From Streptomyces sp. NL15-2K (GTDB lineage Bacteria; Actinomycetota; Actinomycetes; Streptomycetales; Streptomycetaceae), in the NCBI RefSeq assembly GCF_030551255.1, contig NZ_CP130630.1, positions 9,113,001 to 9,177,000 of the forward strand: a DNA stretch of 64,000 bases, read 5' to 3'. Position numbers and translations under genes: made by a program. Below are positions 51,077 through 60,600 of this stretch, one piece after another. How positions within the stretch are numbered: the stretch's first letter is position 1; the number at the start of each line of letters is the position of its first letter. The notes below the pieces were generated by a model. The model worked only from the letters and a program-made list of their open reading frames with translations, was not told where the DNA came from and ran no database searches.

Positions 51077-51596
51077 GGGGATCTCCTCGCCAATACGAAG
51101 ACCACTGGTGACAGTGCCCGGTCCCCCGGTTGCTTCGGATGCCAGGTCGCCGGTCGGCGGCCCGCTGGTCCGCGAACGATCCTCGTCAAGACGGCTCGCC
51201 GCGGGCGGTACGGGGGACGGGAGCACGGTGAAGCATGCTGTCACATATGGCCAAACGTGATCTGCAGCACACTCAGAATTTGATCCTGTGGCGCCACGTT
51301 CGCGCAAACGACGATCGAAGTTCTGCTCTTTCGGTGGATGCCCAGTTCGGCAGGGGTGGCGCATGAGGCGCGAGGGGTGGCGCGGCCTGGCGCTATACAT
51401 CTGTGAATTCACCCATGGCCAACAGTCAGTGGAAAGTTACCCTCCGTTAGAAAGATCTGTTCGAAGGGCTGCACGTTTGCCGGGTCGGGTCCGCTTATCT
51501 GTTCTCCAGAGCAACGATGCTCCAGGTGCCAAGCCCGCATCGGGCGGGGGACGGAGCGGTCACGGCACCGTCTGGAAGTGAAGGAAAAGAATCACT
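51077..51596. other. 520-bp intergenic region, AT-richer, no supported gene
   Basis: It separates the FAD gene from the sigma-like cassette and presumably carries both promoters. A GTGGCGCCAC palindrome (51288-51297) and an AT-richer block near 51420-51470 (GTGGAAAGTTACC, CGTTAGAAAGATCTG) are the only notable elements. Open frames through it have no ribosome site or recognisable content. Confidence 0.5.
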
Positions 51597-51794
51597 GTGA
51601 ACTACGACGTAGTCAGCCTCGTGCTGGCCACCTCCGCCGCGGCGCGCTCGTTCGCGCCCGACGTGTGGTTCTTAGTGCGACGCCTGCTCGGCGCCGGAGT
51701 CCGTATCGGTGCCGGCGCCCTGAGCGAGCAGCAGCCTCAGCCCTCCGCGACAAACGCGACCACGGCTTCCTGGAACGAAGGAGGCCACCGATGA
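51597..51794 (+). CDS. Small protein leading the sigma-like cassette, with a TTA codon (65 aa)
   Basis: Not recognised. GTG start with AAGGAAAAG upstream. The first 35 residues are moderately hydrophobic (NYDVVSLVLATSAAARSF, then VWFLVRRLLGAG) and the tail is Gln/Ser/Thr-rich. Its stop overlaps the next start (ATGA at 51791-51794), a strong sign of a real coupled gene. A TTA codon at 51672-51674 would make expression depend on bldA. It could be a small membrane-associated partner of the sigma-like protein. Confidence 0.65.
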   Translation: MNYDVVSLVLATSAAARSFAPDVWFLVRRLLGAGVRIGAGALSEQQPQPSATNATTASWNEGGHR

Positions 51795-52417
51795 CCAGCT
51801 GGCAGCCTGAACCCGCAGGACCGATGACACGCAACCCCGGCTCCCTGATGCCGCCCGAGTTCTGGGCCTTCCACGCCCGCTACGACCGGGCGTGCTTCGA
51901 GTACAGCCGGATCCACCTCGGCGGCAACGCCGTAGCAGCCCGTCGGCTGGTCGACCGCACCTTCCTGTACCTGGCGACCATCTGGCCGCGGCTGGAGGCC
52001 ATGGAGACCCCCGGCGCCTACGCGTGGGCGCTGTTCAAGCAGCGTGTCCACGGCGAACTCGCCGACCAGGGCCGCAGCCCGGCCACGACCGAGACCCTGG
52101 CCTTCGAGCGGGCCATCAGGGCAGCCAGCGCGCCCCTGCTCGATGCCTTCCGCAGCGCCTTCCACGCCGAGCACGGACAGGAGATCGCCGAACTCGAGGA
52201 AGGCCTGGGCCTGTTCCGGCAGATGACACGTCTGAGCGAGCGGCAATTCGACGTGCTCGTCCTGCGCGACGTGCTCGAGTTCGACACCAAGGACACGGCT
52301 CTCATCATGGGCATCCGCGAAGCCACCGTCCGGTCCACCCGCCGCACCGCGATACACAGGCTCGCGGCCGCCATGGGGTACCGGGTCGACAGCACCCCCG
52401 ACGACGACAAGGAGTGA
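51791..52417 (+). CDS. RNA polymerase sigma-70/ECF-like regulatory protein (208 aa)
   Basis: The C-terminal part is a sigma region-4-type helix-turn-helix: LSERQFDVLVLRDVLEFDTK, then DTALIMGIREATVRSTRRTA. The N-terminal part (HARYDRACFEYSRIHLGGNA, RLVDRTFLYLATIWPRL) resembles ECF region 2 but is divergent, especially where the -10 element would be read. GAAGGAGG precedes the ATG. It is the middle gene of three coupled or closely spaced genes. It could be a sigma factor or a derived DNA-binding regulator. Confidence 0.78.
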   Translation: MTSWQPEPAGPMTRNPGSLMPPEFWAFHARYDRACFEYSRIHLGGNAVAARRLVDRTFLYLATIWPRLEAMETPGAYAWALFKQRVHGELADQGRSPATTETLAFERAIRAASAPLLDAFRSAFHAEHGQEIAELEEGLGLFRQMTRLSERQFDVLVLRDVLEFDTKDTALIMGIREATVRSTRRTAIHRLAAAMGYRVDSTPDDDKE

Positions 52418-52424
52418 CCCCGCT

Positions 52425-53138
52425 GTGAACCGCACCCCGCGCAGCATCGAGGAGGCCCTGCGCCGTTCCCGCGTCTTCCAGGGCGAGTACACCTGCGCCG
52501 ACCTGGCAGCGGCCCGGCACAATCTCGCCCGCGACCTGCACGAGCTGCGCTGGGTGCGGTTCCTTCACACCGCTGCACAAGGCGGTCGCCGAGCTCACCC
52601 GCTCCCCGCCGCGCTGCACGAACAGGCGGCTCACGACCTGCGCGTGCTGTGCCGCGGCACCGTCCACCACCACGGTGCCGCCCGCCGCATCACCGCCTTC
52701 GACACCGCTCGCGACCCCGACGGCGCCCTCACCTTCGCCTGCCTCCTTTACCTCGCCGACCAGGCGGAGGGCGCCCAGTTCTGGTGGCAGTACACCGCAG
52801 GCGCCGGCAGCGTCACCGCAGCCCTGTGCCTGTACCTGCTCCACCTGTGTCACGGCGACATGCGCGACGCCCAGCACTGGGCCGACCAGATCCACCGCCT
52901 CAACAGCCTGAACTGGAACAGCTACACGCCCGTGACGCACCACGCCGACACCGCCACCGGCCGCTCCGACGGCACCGGCGTCCACTACAGCCTCCCCGCA
53001 CCGCCTCCCGCGGTCTCGGAACGCGCGGTCAAGGAAGTGCTCGACGAACTCGAAGCACCGCACGACGGAGGCCTCGGCCCCGTGCCCCAGCCCATCCCCG
53101 CGCTCGCCGACCACTGGGAAGACCTCGTCACCGCGTGA
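52425..53138 (+). CDS. Unknown protein, third gene of the sigma-like cassette (237 aa)
   Basis: Not recognised. GTG start seven bases after the sigma-like stop, with a GGAG sequence at the end of that gene. The protein is helical, rich in Ala, His and Trp (DLAAARHNLARDLHELRWVR, LYLADQAEGAQFWWQYTAGA, LLHLCHGDMRDAQHWADQIH), and could fold as a short TPR-like bundle. There is no signal or membrane segment. Close linkage suggests an antisigma-like or partner protein. Confidence 0.72.
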   Translation: MNRTPRSIEEALRRSRVFQGEYTCADLAAARHNLARDLHELRWVRFLHTAAQGGRRAHPLPAALHEQAAHDLRVLCRGTVHHHGAARRITAFDTARDPDGALTFACLLYLADQAEGAQFWWQYTAGAGSVTAALCLYLLHLCHGDMRDAQHWADQIHRLNSLNWNSYTPVTHHADTATGRSDGTGVHYSLPAPPPAVSERAVKEVLDELEAPHDGGLGPVPQPIPALADHWEDLVTA

Positions 53139-53198
53139 GCGGCACCGGAGGAGGGCGCCCAGGAAGCCCCGTAAGGTTGCCGGGGGAGGGGGAGGAGC

Positions 53199-54500
53199 AT
53201 GACGAACGGGGCGCGGAGTGAGGAAGAGCCGGGCAGTCGGACACCGCGCGCGGCGCGGGTACCAAGTACCGACCCGCCGTCCGGTGAGAGCCGTCGACTG
53301 TGGCGGCAACGGGACTTCGGGATTTTCTGGGCCGCGCAGACCCTCTCCGTCCTCGGTGACTCCTTCGCCCTGATCGCCCTGCCGCTGCTGGTGCTGGAGG
53401 CCACCGGCTCGCTCGCGCGGATGGGGCTGCTGACGGCGGTGGGCGGGGCGGCCTCGGTGCTGGCGGCCGTGTTCGCCGGGGCGCTGGTGGACCGGGTCGA
53501 CCGCCGCAGGCTCCTGATCGCCTGCGATCTGGTGCGCATGGTGCTGTACGCGGTGATCCCGCTGGTGTGGCTGTTGGGGCCGCAGGTCTGGCTGCTGTAC
53601 GTCGTGCTGCCGCTGTGCGAGGCCGTCGGCATGCTGTTCGCCGTCGGCTACGTCACCGTCGTCCGCGGCCTGGTCGGCACCGAGCACCTCACGCAGGCCA
53701 ACGGCCGGCTGAACGCGACCGCCGCCGCGGCGGGCGTCCTCGGACCGCTGTGCGCGGGAATGGTGGCCGCCTGGACCGGACCGGCCGCCGCGGTCGGCGT
53801 GGACGCGGCCAGCTTCGGCGTGTCGGCCGTCTGCATGCTCTTCGTACGGTTCGCCGCGCGCCCCAAGGACGACGACGGCGGCCCGGCGCGGCGGGCCGGC
53901 CTGTGGCAGGACCTGCGCGCCGGGATCGCCTTCCTCTACGGCCACCCGGTGCTGCGCTCGCTGACCGCCCTGCTGTTCGTCTTCAGCTTCCTCACCCTCG
54001 GCCTGAACGACCTGGTCATCTACCACCTCAAGCACGACCTCGGCCGAGACGACGGCACGGTCGGCACCGTCATGGCCGTCGGCGCGCTCGGCACGATCAC
54101 CGGCGCGCTGCTGGTGGCCCGGGTGCGGCGCCGGCTCGGCTTCGGGCGGACCTGGACCGGTTCGGTGGCGGTGTGCGGGCTGGCCTTCGCCGGGCTGGGC
54201 TGGGCGCGGGACGTGTCCGTCGTCGCGGCGCTCAGCGCGGCCTTCCTCGCCTGCGTCGGCATGGCCGGCACCTGCTCCATGTCGCTGCGCCAGGAGGTGA
54301 CCCCGGAGCCGCTGCTGGGCCGGGCCACCTCCGCCTTCTGGACCCTCCAGTACTCCGCCGCCCCGATCGGCGCCGCCGTCCTGACCTGGGCGGCGGAACG
54401 GCAGGGCACCGCGCCGGTCGGCCTGGCCGCCGGCGCGTGCTGCGTACTGATCGCGGTGGCCGGGCTGTTCACGCCGATATGGCGGTCGGGGCGGGGCTGA
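53199..54500 (+). CDS. MFS transporter, MFS_3/MFS_1 exporter type (433 aa)
   Basis: A 12-helix major facilitator. After a 30-residue charged N-terminus come FGIFWAAQTLSVLGDSFALI, the motif-A-like loop GALVDRVDRRRLL, and paired hydrophobic segments through to the end. It resembles exporters of the EntS/macrolide-efflux kind. GGGGGAGGAG precedes the ATG. It is convergent with the second MFS gene. Confidence 0.87.
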   Translation: MTNGARSEEEPGSRTPRAARVPSTDPPSGESRRLWRQRDFGIFWAAQTLSVLGDSFALIALPLLVLEATGSLARMGLLTAVGGAASVLAAVFAGALVDRVDRRRLLIACDLVRMVLYAVIPLVWLLGPQVWLLYVVLPLCEAVGMLFAVGYVTVVRGLVGTEHLTQANGRLNATAAAAGVLGPLCAGMVAAWTGPAAAVGVDAASFGVSAVCMLFVRFAARPKDDDGGPARRAGLWQDLRAGIAFLYGHPVLRSLTALLFVFSFLTLGLNDLVIYHLKHDLGRDDGTVGTVMAVGALGTITGALLVARVRRRLGFGRTWTGSVAVCGLAFAGLGWARDVSVVAALSAAFLACVGMAGTCSMSLRQEVTPEPLLGRATSAFWTLQYSAAPIGAAVLTWAAERQGTAPVGLAAGACCVLIAVAGLFTPIWRSGRG

Positions 54501-54557
54501 CCAGGGCACCCCCCCAGTTAGCCCCAGTGAGCCCCTGTCAGTCCCCGCCAGCCCCTG

Positions 54558-55967
54558 TCAGTCCCGTCGCCCCGGCAGCAGCAAAGCCGGCACCAGGGCC
54601 AGCACGAGCAGCCCCGCCGCGACCGCGTACGCGGTGCGGAACCCCGTCGGGTCGGTGCCCGCCGAGCCCAGCACCACGGAGATCAGTGCGGTGCCGACCG
54701 ACGCCCCCACCTGGGAGTTGATGTTCAGCGCGGTGCTCGCCGCGGCGATGCGGTCCTTCGGCAGGTCGCGGCTCGCGGTCGTCATCGTCGGCATCAGGAC
54801 CATGCCCGAGCCGACGCCCATCACCATCCCCGCGCCGACCACCCGCCAGGCGGCGACGTCCTCCGTACCGACCTGGAGCGCCGTCAGCGCCATGCCGAGC
54901 GCCCCCACCACGATCCCGGCCGGGATCAGACGCCGAGGGGCCACCTTGTCGATGCGCCGCGCGGCGATCTGCATCGTGATGCCGACGGCGAGTCCGACCG
55001 GCGCGCCCAGCAGACCGGCGGCCGTGGCGCTGGTGTCCCGCACCTGCTGCCAGTACACCGGGGCGAGCAGCATCGACCCGAAGTAGCCGCAGGTGAACAG
55101 CGCGAGCGTACCGACGCCGACCGCGAACGTGCGGTCCCGCAGCAGCCGGAGGTCGAGCAGCGGCTCACGGACGGTCAGCGCACGCCGTACGAAGACGGTG
55201 ACGAGCGCGGCACCCGCGAGCGTGGGCACGAGCGTTACGTACGAGGCGAAGTCCCCCCGCTCGCCGCCCCGCGCCAGACCGAACAGCAGCAGCGCGAGGC
55301 CCGGCGAGAGCATCAGCAGGCCCGGGACGTCCAGGCGGGGCGCCGGGGCCGCCGTGCCCGGCGCGTCGGGCACGAGCAGCTTCGCCGCCAGGACCAGCGC
55401 CAGCAGCCCCACCGGCAGGTTGACCAGGAAGATCCAGTGCCAGGAGGCGACGTCGATCAGCCAGCCGCCGAGCACCGGCCCGGCCACCGGGCCGATCAGG
55501 ATGGGCAGCCCCATCAACGCCATCGCCCGCCCCATCCGCTCCCGGTCCGCGGTGCGCATCACCATCGCCATGCCGACGGGCATCAACAACCCGCCGCCGA
55601 GCCCCTGCACCGCCCGGAACGCGATCAGGCCGGCCGCGTCCTGGGCGAAGGCCGCGAGCAGCGAACCCAGCGTGAACAGCAGCAGGGCGGTCAGATAGAC
55701 ACGCTTGGCGCCGATCCGGCCCATCGCCCAGGCCGCCGTCGGGATGACGGCGGCGAGCGCGAGCGTGTACGCGGTCGTCGTCCACTGGATCGTCTCCAGC
55801 GGCGCGGCGAACTCCTCGGAGAGGGTACGCAGCGCCACGTTGACGATCGTCATGTCGAGCACCGACATCACCGAGCCGATGATCACGACGGCGATGGTGC
55901 GGTTCAGGGCCCGGGCGGCGGACCGCGAGGCGTCCGAGGGCGCCTCGACAGCCGGTGTCGCGGTCAT
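54558..55967 (-). CDS. DHA2-family MFS multidrug exporter (469 aa)
   Basis: A 14-helix drug:H+ antiporter. Motif D1 (SVLDMTIVNVALRTLSEEF), motif A (WAMGRIGAKRVYL) and motif C (GPVAGPVLGGWLID) are all clear. I start at ATG 55967 (MTATPAVEAPSD) with GGGAGA upstream. It follows the FMN reductase gene by 14 bp on the same strand, forming an operon under the divergent TetR regulator, so it probably exports a redox-active or toxic compound sensed by that TetR. Confidence 0.92.
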   Translation of the reverse strand: MTATPAVEAPSDASRSAARALNRTIAVVIIGSVMSVLDMTIVNVALRTLSEEFAAPLETIQWTTTAYTLALAAVIPTAAWAMGRIGAKRVYLTALLLFTLGSLLAAFAQDAAGLIAFRAVQGLGGGLLMPVGMAMVMRTADRERMGRAMALMGLPILIGPVAGPVLGGWLIDVASWHWIFLVNLPVGLLALVLAAKLLVPDAPGTAAPAPRLDVPGLLMLSPGLALLLFGLARGGERGDFASYVTLVPTLAGAALVTVFVRRALTVREPLLDLRLLRDRTFAVGVGTLALFTCGYFGSMLLAPVYWQQVRDTSATAAGLLGAPVGLAVGITMQIAARRIDKVAPRRLIPAGIVVGALGMALTALQVGTEDVAAWRVVGAGMVMGVGSGMVLMPTMTTASRDLPKDRIAAASTALNINSQVGASVGTALISVVLGSAGTDPTGFRTAYAVAAGLLVLALVPALLLPGRRD

Positions 55968-55981
55968 TCTCCCGGCCCCCG

Positions 55982-56611
55982 TCAGCCCGTGTACGGCCGG
56001 GCCGCGCGCGCCGTCCGCAACGCCCGTCCCCACCAGGAGAGTTGGCCGAGCATGTCCTTGGCCGCGCCCTCGCACACGGTCTCGTCGCGCGGTGTTCCGT
56101 CCTCCGTGAGCCCCGACCACGGCCCGTGCAGGCTGACGGCGTCGCGCATCGTCATCGCGTGCAACTCGGCGAAGATCAGCCGCAGTTGCTCGACGGCCCG
56201 CAGCCCGCCGGCCAGTCCGCCGTAGGACACGAAGCCGACCGGCTTGGCCCGCCACTGCTCGTAGTGCCAGTCGATGAAGTTCTTCAGGGCGGCCGGGAAG
56301 CTGTGGTTGTACTCGGGCGTGACGACGACGAACGCGTCGGCCGCGGCCAGGCGCGGTGTGACGTCGGCCAGCGCGGCGACCGCCTCGGGGCTCGGTGTGC
56401 CGCCCCAGCCCGGCATGACCAGCGGCAGATCGACATCCGCGAGGTCGATGACGTCCAGGTTCAGGCCGGCGTCGCCCTCGGCGGTGCCCAGGAACCAGTC
56501 GGTGACGGCGCGTCCGATACGCCCCTCGCGGACGCTGCCGACGATGACGGCGACCCGCAGCGGAGCGTCTTCGCCGGTGCTGATGGTGGGTGTGGTTTCG
56601 GTGGCAGGCAT
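55982..56611 (-). CDS. NADPH-dependent FMN reductase family protein (209 aa)
   Basis: A flavodoxin-fold reductase: RVAVIVGSVREGRIGRAVTD supplies the phosphate-binding loop, TPEYNHSFPAALKNFIDW is the signature flavin segment and SYGGLAGGLRAVEQLR the second. It probably reduces quinones, azo dyes or nitro compounds with NADPH. GAGGGGG precedes the ATG. First gene of a two-gene operon with the DHA2 exporter, divergent from tetR; the double palindrome at 56692-56728 lies in between. Confidence 0.92.
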   Translation of the reverse strand: MPATETTPTISTGEDAPLRVAVIVGSVREGRIGRAVTDWFLGTAEGDAGLNLDVIDLADVDLPLVMPGWGGTPSPEAVAALADVTPRLAAADAFVVVTPEYNHSFPAALKNFIDWHYEQWRAKPVGFVSYGGLAGGLRAVEQLRLIFAELHAMTMRDAVSLHGPWSGLTEDGTPRDETVCEGAAKDMLGQLSWWGRALRTARAARPYTG

Positions 56612-56691
56612 GGTGGATCCCCCTCGATAGTGCCTTGGTATGCCCTCATGGGGCGGGGCGGCCGTCCGACGCGGCCTCCCCTCCGGTAAGC

Positions 56692-56728
56692 TACAACGAG
56701 CGTTGTAAAAAATACAACGCTCGTTGTA
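56692..56728. promoter_or_regulatory. Double 16-bp operator of the TetR regulator
   Basis: TACAACGAGCGTTGTA (56692-56707) and TACAACGCTCGTTGTA (56713-56728) are near-perfect palindromes, and each is the exact reverse complement of the other. They are separated by five A residues. The spacing of 21 bp centre to centre puts two TetR dimers on one face of the helix, controlling both divergent transcription units. Confidence 0.88.
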
Positions 56729-56763
56729 AGTCGAGTGGGTCGGCGAGTCGGCGAGGAGAGACC

Positions 56764-57450
56764 GTGGGCAGTACCAATGAGGCGCGGGTGGAGAAGGCGC
56801 GGCGCGAGGTCCCGCCCCGCAAGCTGGAGAAGCAGATGGCCATCGCGAGCGCGGCGTGCGGGGTCTTCGGACGCGAGGGCTTCGCCCGCGCCTCGGTCGA
56901 CGCGCTGGCGGCCGCCGCCGGCGTCTCGACGCGCACGCTCTACAACCACTTCCCGCACGGCAAGGCCGAGCTCTTCCGTACGGTGGTCACCTGGACGTCG
57001 AGCGAGGTGCGGGACGCCCAACTCGGCCTGGTGAAGGCGATGCTGGACCCCGAACGCCCGCCCCGCCCGGAGGACCTGGAACGCGATCTCGTGGCCCTGG
57101 CCCGCGCCATGGTCGGCCTCATGACCCAATACGCGGACCATTTCGCCCTCGTCCGGCACATCCACGCCGAGGCCGACCACGTACCGCCCGAGGTCCTCGA
57201 GGCGTGGCAGGACGCCGGGCCGAGGCCGGTGGGCCGAGGCATGGCCGATGCGATGGAGAGCCTCGCCGCCGCCGGCCTGATCGACGTGCACGGCGACGCC
57301 GCCCTCGCGGGCGTCCACTTCATGTCGCTGATCTCGACGCATGTCGCGCAGCAGTCCCACTACGGCGTCCGGCCACTGCCGAAGGAGGAGACGGACCGTC
57401 TGATCAAGGGAGGTGTGGCGGCGTTTCTACGGGCCTATCGGGCTGGGTGA
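56764..57450 (+). CDS. TetR-family transcriptional repressor (228 aa)
   Basis: The helix-turn-helix (FARASVDALAAAAGVSTRTLYNHF) is followed by a TetR_C-like ligand domain ending GGVAAFLRAYRAG. GTG 56764 (VGSTNEARVEK) is chosen, with GAGGAGAG just upstream; the longer frame begins inside the divergent gene. It diverges from the FMN reductase/exporter operon, with a double operator between. It probably represses both until an inducing compound binds. Confidence 0.94.
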   Translation: MGSTNEARVEKARREVPPRKLEKQMAIASAACGVFGREGFARASVDALAAAAGVSTRTLYNHFPHGKAELFRTVVTWTSSEVRDAQLGLVKAMLDPERPPRPEDLERDLVALARAMVGLMTQYADHFALVRHIHAEADHVPPEVLEAWQDAGPRPVGRGMADAMESLAAAGLIDVHGDAALAGVHFMSLISTHVAQQSHYGVRPLPKEETDRLIKGGVAAFLRAYRAG

Positions 57451-57699
57451 AGCGGTTCCGGGACGTCCGCCACCCGTCTGCCGGGAAGGGCGGCGCGGAG
57501 GCGTTGACCGTACGCCTCAGGGACGGCGAGTTGGCCCCATCGGACAGTTGCGGCAATGTCATGCACTTGACGACTCTTTGCTATTGCCACTAGACACGAG
57601 TGATCTACATGTCACCAGGGTGCTGTGTGAGGACGGGGAGTTCAAGGGGGCTCAAGCCGCACGGCCCATCACATTCCGAGCGAGAAGGGCCCACGGGGG
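57451..57699. promoter_or_regulatory. Promoter region of the Rhs toxin gene
   Basis: No gene is seen. A sigma-70-like promoter TTGACG (57567-57572) with an 18-bp spacer and TAGACA (57591-57596) lies about 100 bp upstream of the Rhs start, within an AT-richer segment. GAAGGG (57684-57689) is the likely ribosome site. Confidence 0.6.
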
Positions 57700-60600
57700 A
57701 TGGCAACACGGATGGCAACACTCCGCACGTCATTGGTCAGCACGTTGGCGACGGTCCTTGTGGTCAGCCTGATCGGAGTGGCGCCCGCGCGGCAGGACCA
57801 GAAGCCGGCGGCGGCGACGGCGGCCGCCGACATCGATCCGCGGGACGGCTGGCGGCCGAACAGCGAGAAGGACCGCGACGATTGGGCGGACGATGTCGAG
57901 GCCGGACCGGACATTTCCCTCGACCGCTCAGTGGGTTCCAAGGGTGCCTCCGGTGCGGGCGCGTGGAAGGTGGCCGGGATCGCCGACGGCTTAACGCTCA
58001 ACGCCTCCCGCCTCCTGCGGGCCAACGGCGCCGACCTGTCCTGGACCCCGTACACCGGCGATGACCTTCTGGAATACCAGGTGCACCGCGGCACGGAGAA
58101 GGACTTCAAGCCCTCCGCCGCCACCCTGGTCGCCCCCCTCTCCCCGGACACCCACCGCTTCTCCGACCGTGCAGCACCGCCGGCACGTTCCGGCGACGGG
58201 CGCACGTACCACTACCTGATCGCCGCCCGCACGAAGGACGGCAGACTGCTGACCAGCCCGGACCGGTCCTTCGAACTCCCGGTCGTCGGCAGCCTTCTGA
58301 AGGCCCTGGGCGGCCAGGACGACCAAGACGGCCAGGACGACCGGGACAACCTGGAGGGTCAGGACGGCGCCGGAAGCGGACGCGACGACGGTACCCAGCT
58401 CATCCGTGCCGCCGACAAGTCGGCCACCTACTCCCTCCCCTACACCCCCACCCGTGCCATCCCCGGCCACCGCTACACCGTCGAAGCCACCCTCACCAAC
58501 ACCACCGACGAGGTATGGAAGGCCGACCGGCGGATGCTCTCCTACCGCTGGCACCTCGAAGGGCACGACGTCTCCAACCTCTTCAACCAGAAGGCCACCA
58601 AGCTCCCCAAGGACCTCGCCCCCGGTGAGAGCGCCACCTTCAAGGCCACGCTCCAGGTCCCCAAGCTGGCCAACCTCCTGGCCTCGCGCGTCGAGTACGA
58701 GCTCCAGTGGGACCTGCGCGACAAGCTCACCAAGCGGTGGCTCTCCGAGACCGACGACGTCCCGCCGTCCAAGCACGACGTGGTGGTCGAGAAGCCCACC
58801 TCCAACGAGCTCGGCCTGGAGCAGTTCCACTCCTACGCGGGCCGGAACACCGGCGCCAACTCCACGCTGATGGGCAATCTTCACTCGGGCAACGCCGTGT
58901 GGTCGTACAACGCCTTCAACAACCCCTCGCGCGGCTTCTCCACGTCCGCCCGCCTCGCCTACAACTCGCAGGACTTCTCCAGCAGCCCGGCGGGCCGCGG
59001 CTGGTCGCTCCAACTCGGCTCGCCCCTGCGGCTGGGCACACCCCTGCACTTCTCCCCGGCGGGACTGCTTCCGCTGAAGGTCCACATGACCGACGGGGAC
59101 GGCACCACGCACGTCTTCCGCAAGGACAAGAAGAGCCACACCTGGCGAGCCCCCGCGGGCGTCAACATGCGGCTCACGCAACTGCACAAGCCGTGCCTGC
59201 CGCTGCTCTCGCGCGAGCGTGAGGCATGGGAGCTGCTGCGCCCGGACCGCACCCGGTTCCTCTTCGACTGCCAGGGCTATCCGACGGCCATGGTGGACAA
59301 GAACGGCAACCGGATGGAGTTCACCTACGAGGAGGGCCTGCTCGGCAAGAAGCTGAAGCACATCACCGACGCCGCGGGCCGTCGCACCCTCACCGTCGAC
59401 TACTGGGAGACGCTCAAGGACTACCGCTGGATCGACAAGGACGGCGAGGTCCGCGACGGCAAGCTCCTGCTCAACCCGCTCATCATCGGCAAGGTCAAGA
59501 GCGTCACCGATGTCTCCGGGCGGAAGATGGAGCTGACCTACAACCAGAAGGGCCGGCTCGGCAGGCTCGAGGACGGCGCCGGCTCCGAGCAGCCCAAGGT
59601 CTTCCGCTTCGGTTACGGCCACGCCTGGGGGCTGCCGATCAGCAAGCTGGACTCGGTCACCGACCCGCGCGGGAACACCACCAAGCTCGACTATGTCTCC
59701 CCGCACGACGACGGGCAGCTCCGCTACAAGGGCGACCTGAAGGAAATCACCGACCGGCGCGGCAATCCGACCAGGTTCGCCTACGACGACCCGGACGGCC
59801 TCAAGGGCTCGTCCATCCGCAGCGAGGTCCGGGACGCCGAGGGCCACTCCACCCAGCAGCTGCTCGACGGCTACGGGCGTCCGACCGAGATCACGGACGC
59901 CAAAAAGCAGACGACCAAGCTCGGTTGGGACGCGGAGAACAACGTCACGCGTCTCGAAGAGCCCAACGGGGCCGTCAGTACCTGGAAGTACGACCAGAAA
60001 ACCGGCTATCCCCTGGAGATACGGGACGCCGAGGCCGTCGAACGCGACCGGCCCGCGGCCAAGCTCGCCTATGCGAAGGGCGAGGACGGCTACATCGCCG
60101 ACCTGAGCGAACGCATCAGCCCGGAGGGCCGCAAGTGGCGCTTCGGATACGACGACCGCGGCAACCTCACCTCGGTCACCGACCCCAAGGGCGTCGAGTC
60201 CGACGAGGACGGCGACTACACCACGACGTACGCCTACGACGACCTGGGCCAGCTCACCCGGGCCACCGACCCCAACGGGCACGCCACGACGTACGGCGAC
60301 TACTCCCCGGTGGGCTACCCCGGGACCGAGACGGACGCGCTGGGCAACCGCACGGTGACGACGTACGACGAGCGCGGCAACGTCACGGCACTGCAGGAGG
60401 CCAACGGAGCGGAGACGACCCAGACCTACGACGTCTTCGGCCGGCCGCTGGAGAACCGGGCCCCCAAGGACCAGGACGCCGGCGAATACATCACCACTCC
60501 GGCGCCGGAGTACGACGCCAACGACAACACCGTACGGTTCACGGCCCCCAACAGGGCCTCGACCACCAGCACTTACGACGCCGCCGACCAGCTCACCTCG

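Noticed and set aside
51288..51581. 97-codon frame in the intergenic region before the sigma-like cassette
   Set aside because: No ribosome site, no domain, Arg/Ser-rich composition of non-coding GC-rich DNA.
51791..57450. Secondary-metabolite biosynthetic cluster implied by exporters and regulators
   Set aside because: There are no polyketide, peptide-synthetase, terpene or RiPP core genes; the exporters fit a stress-response role.
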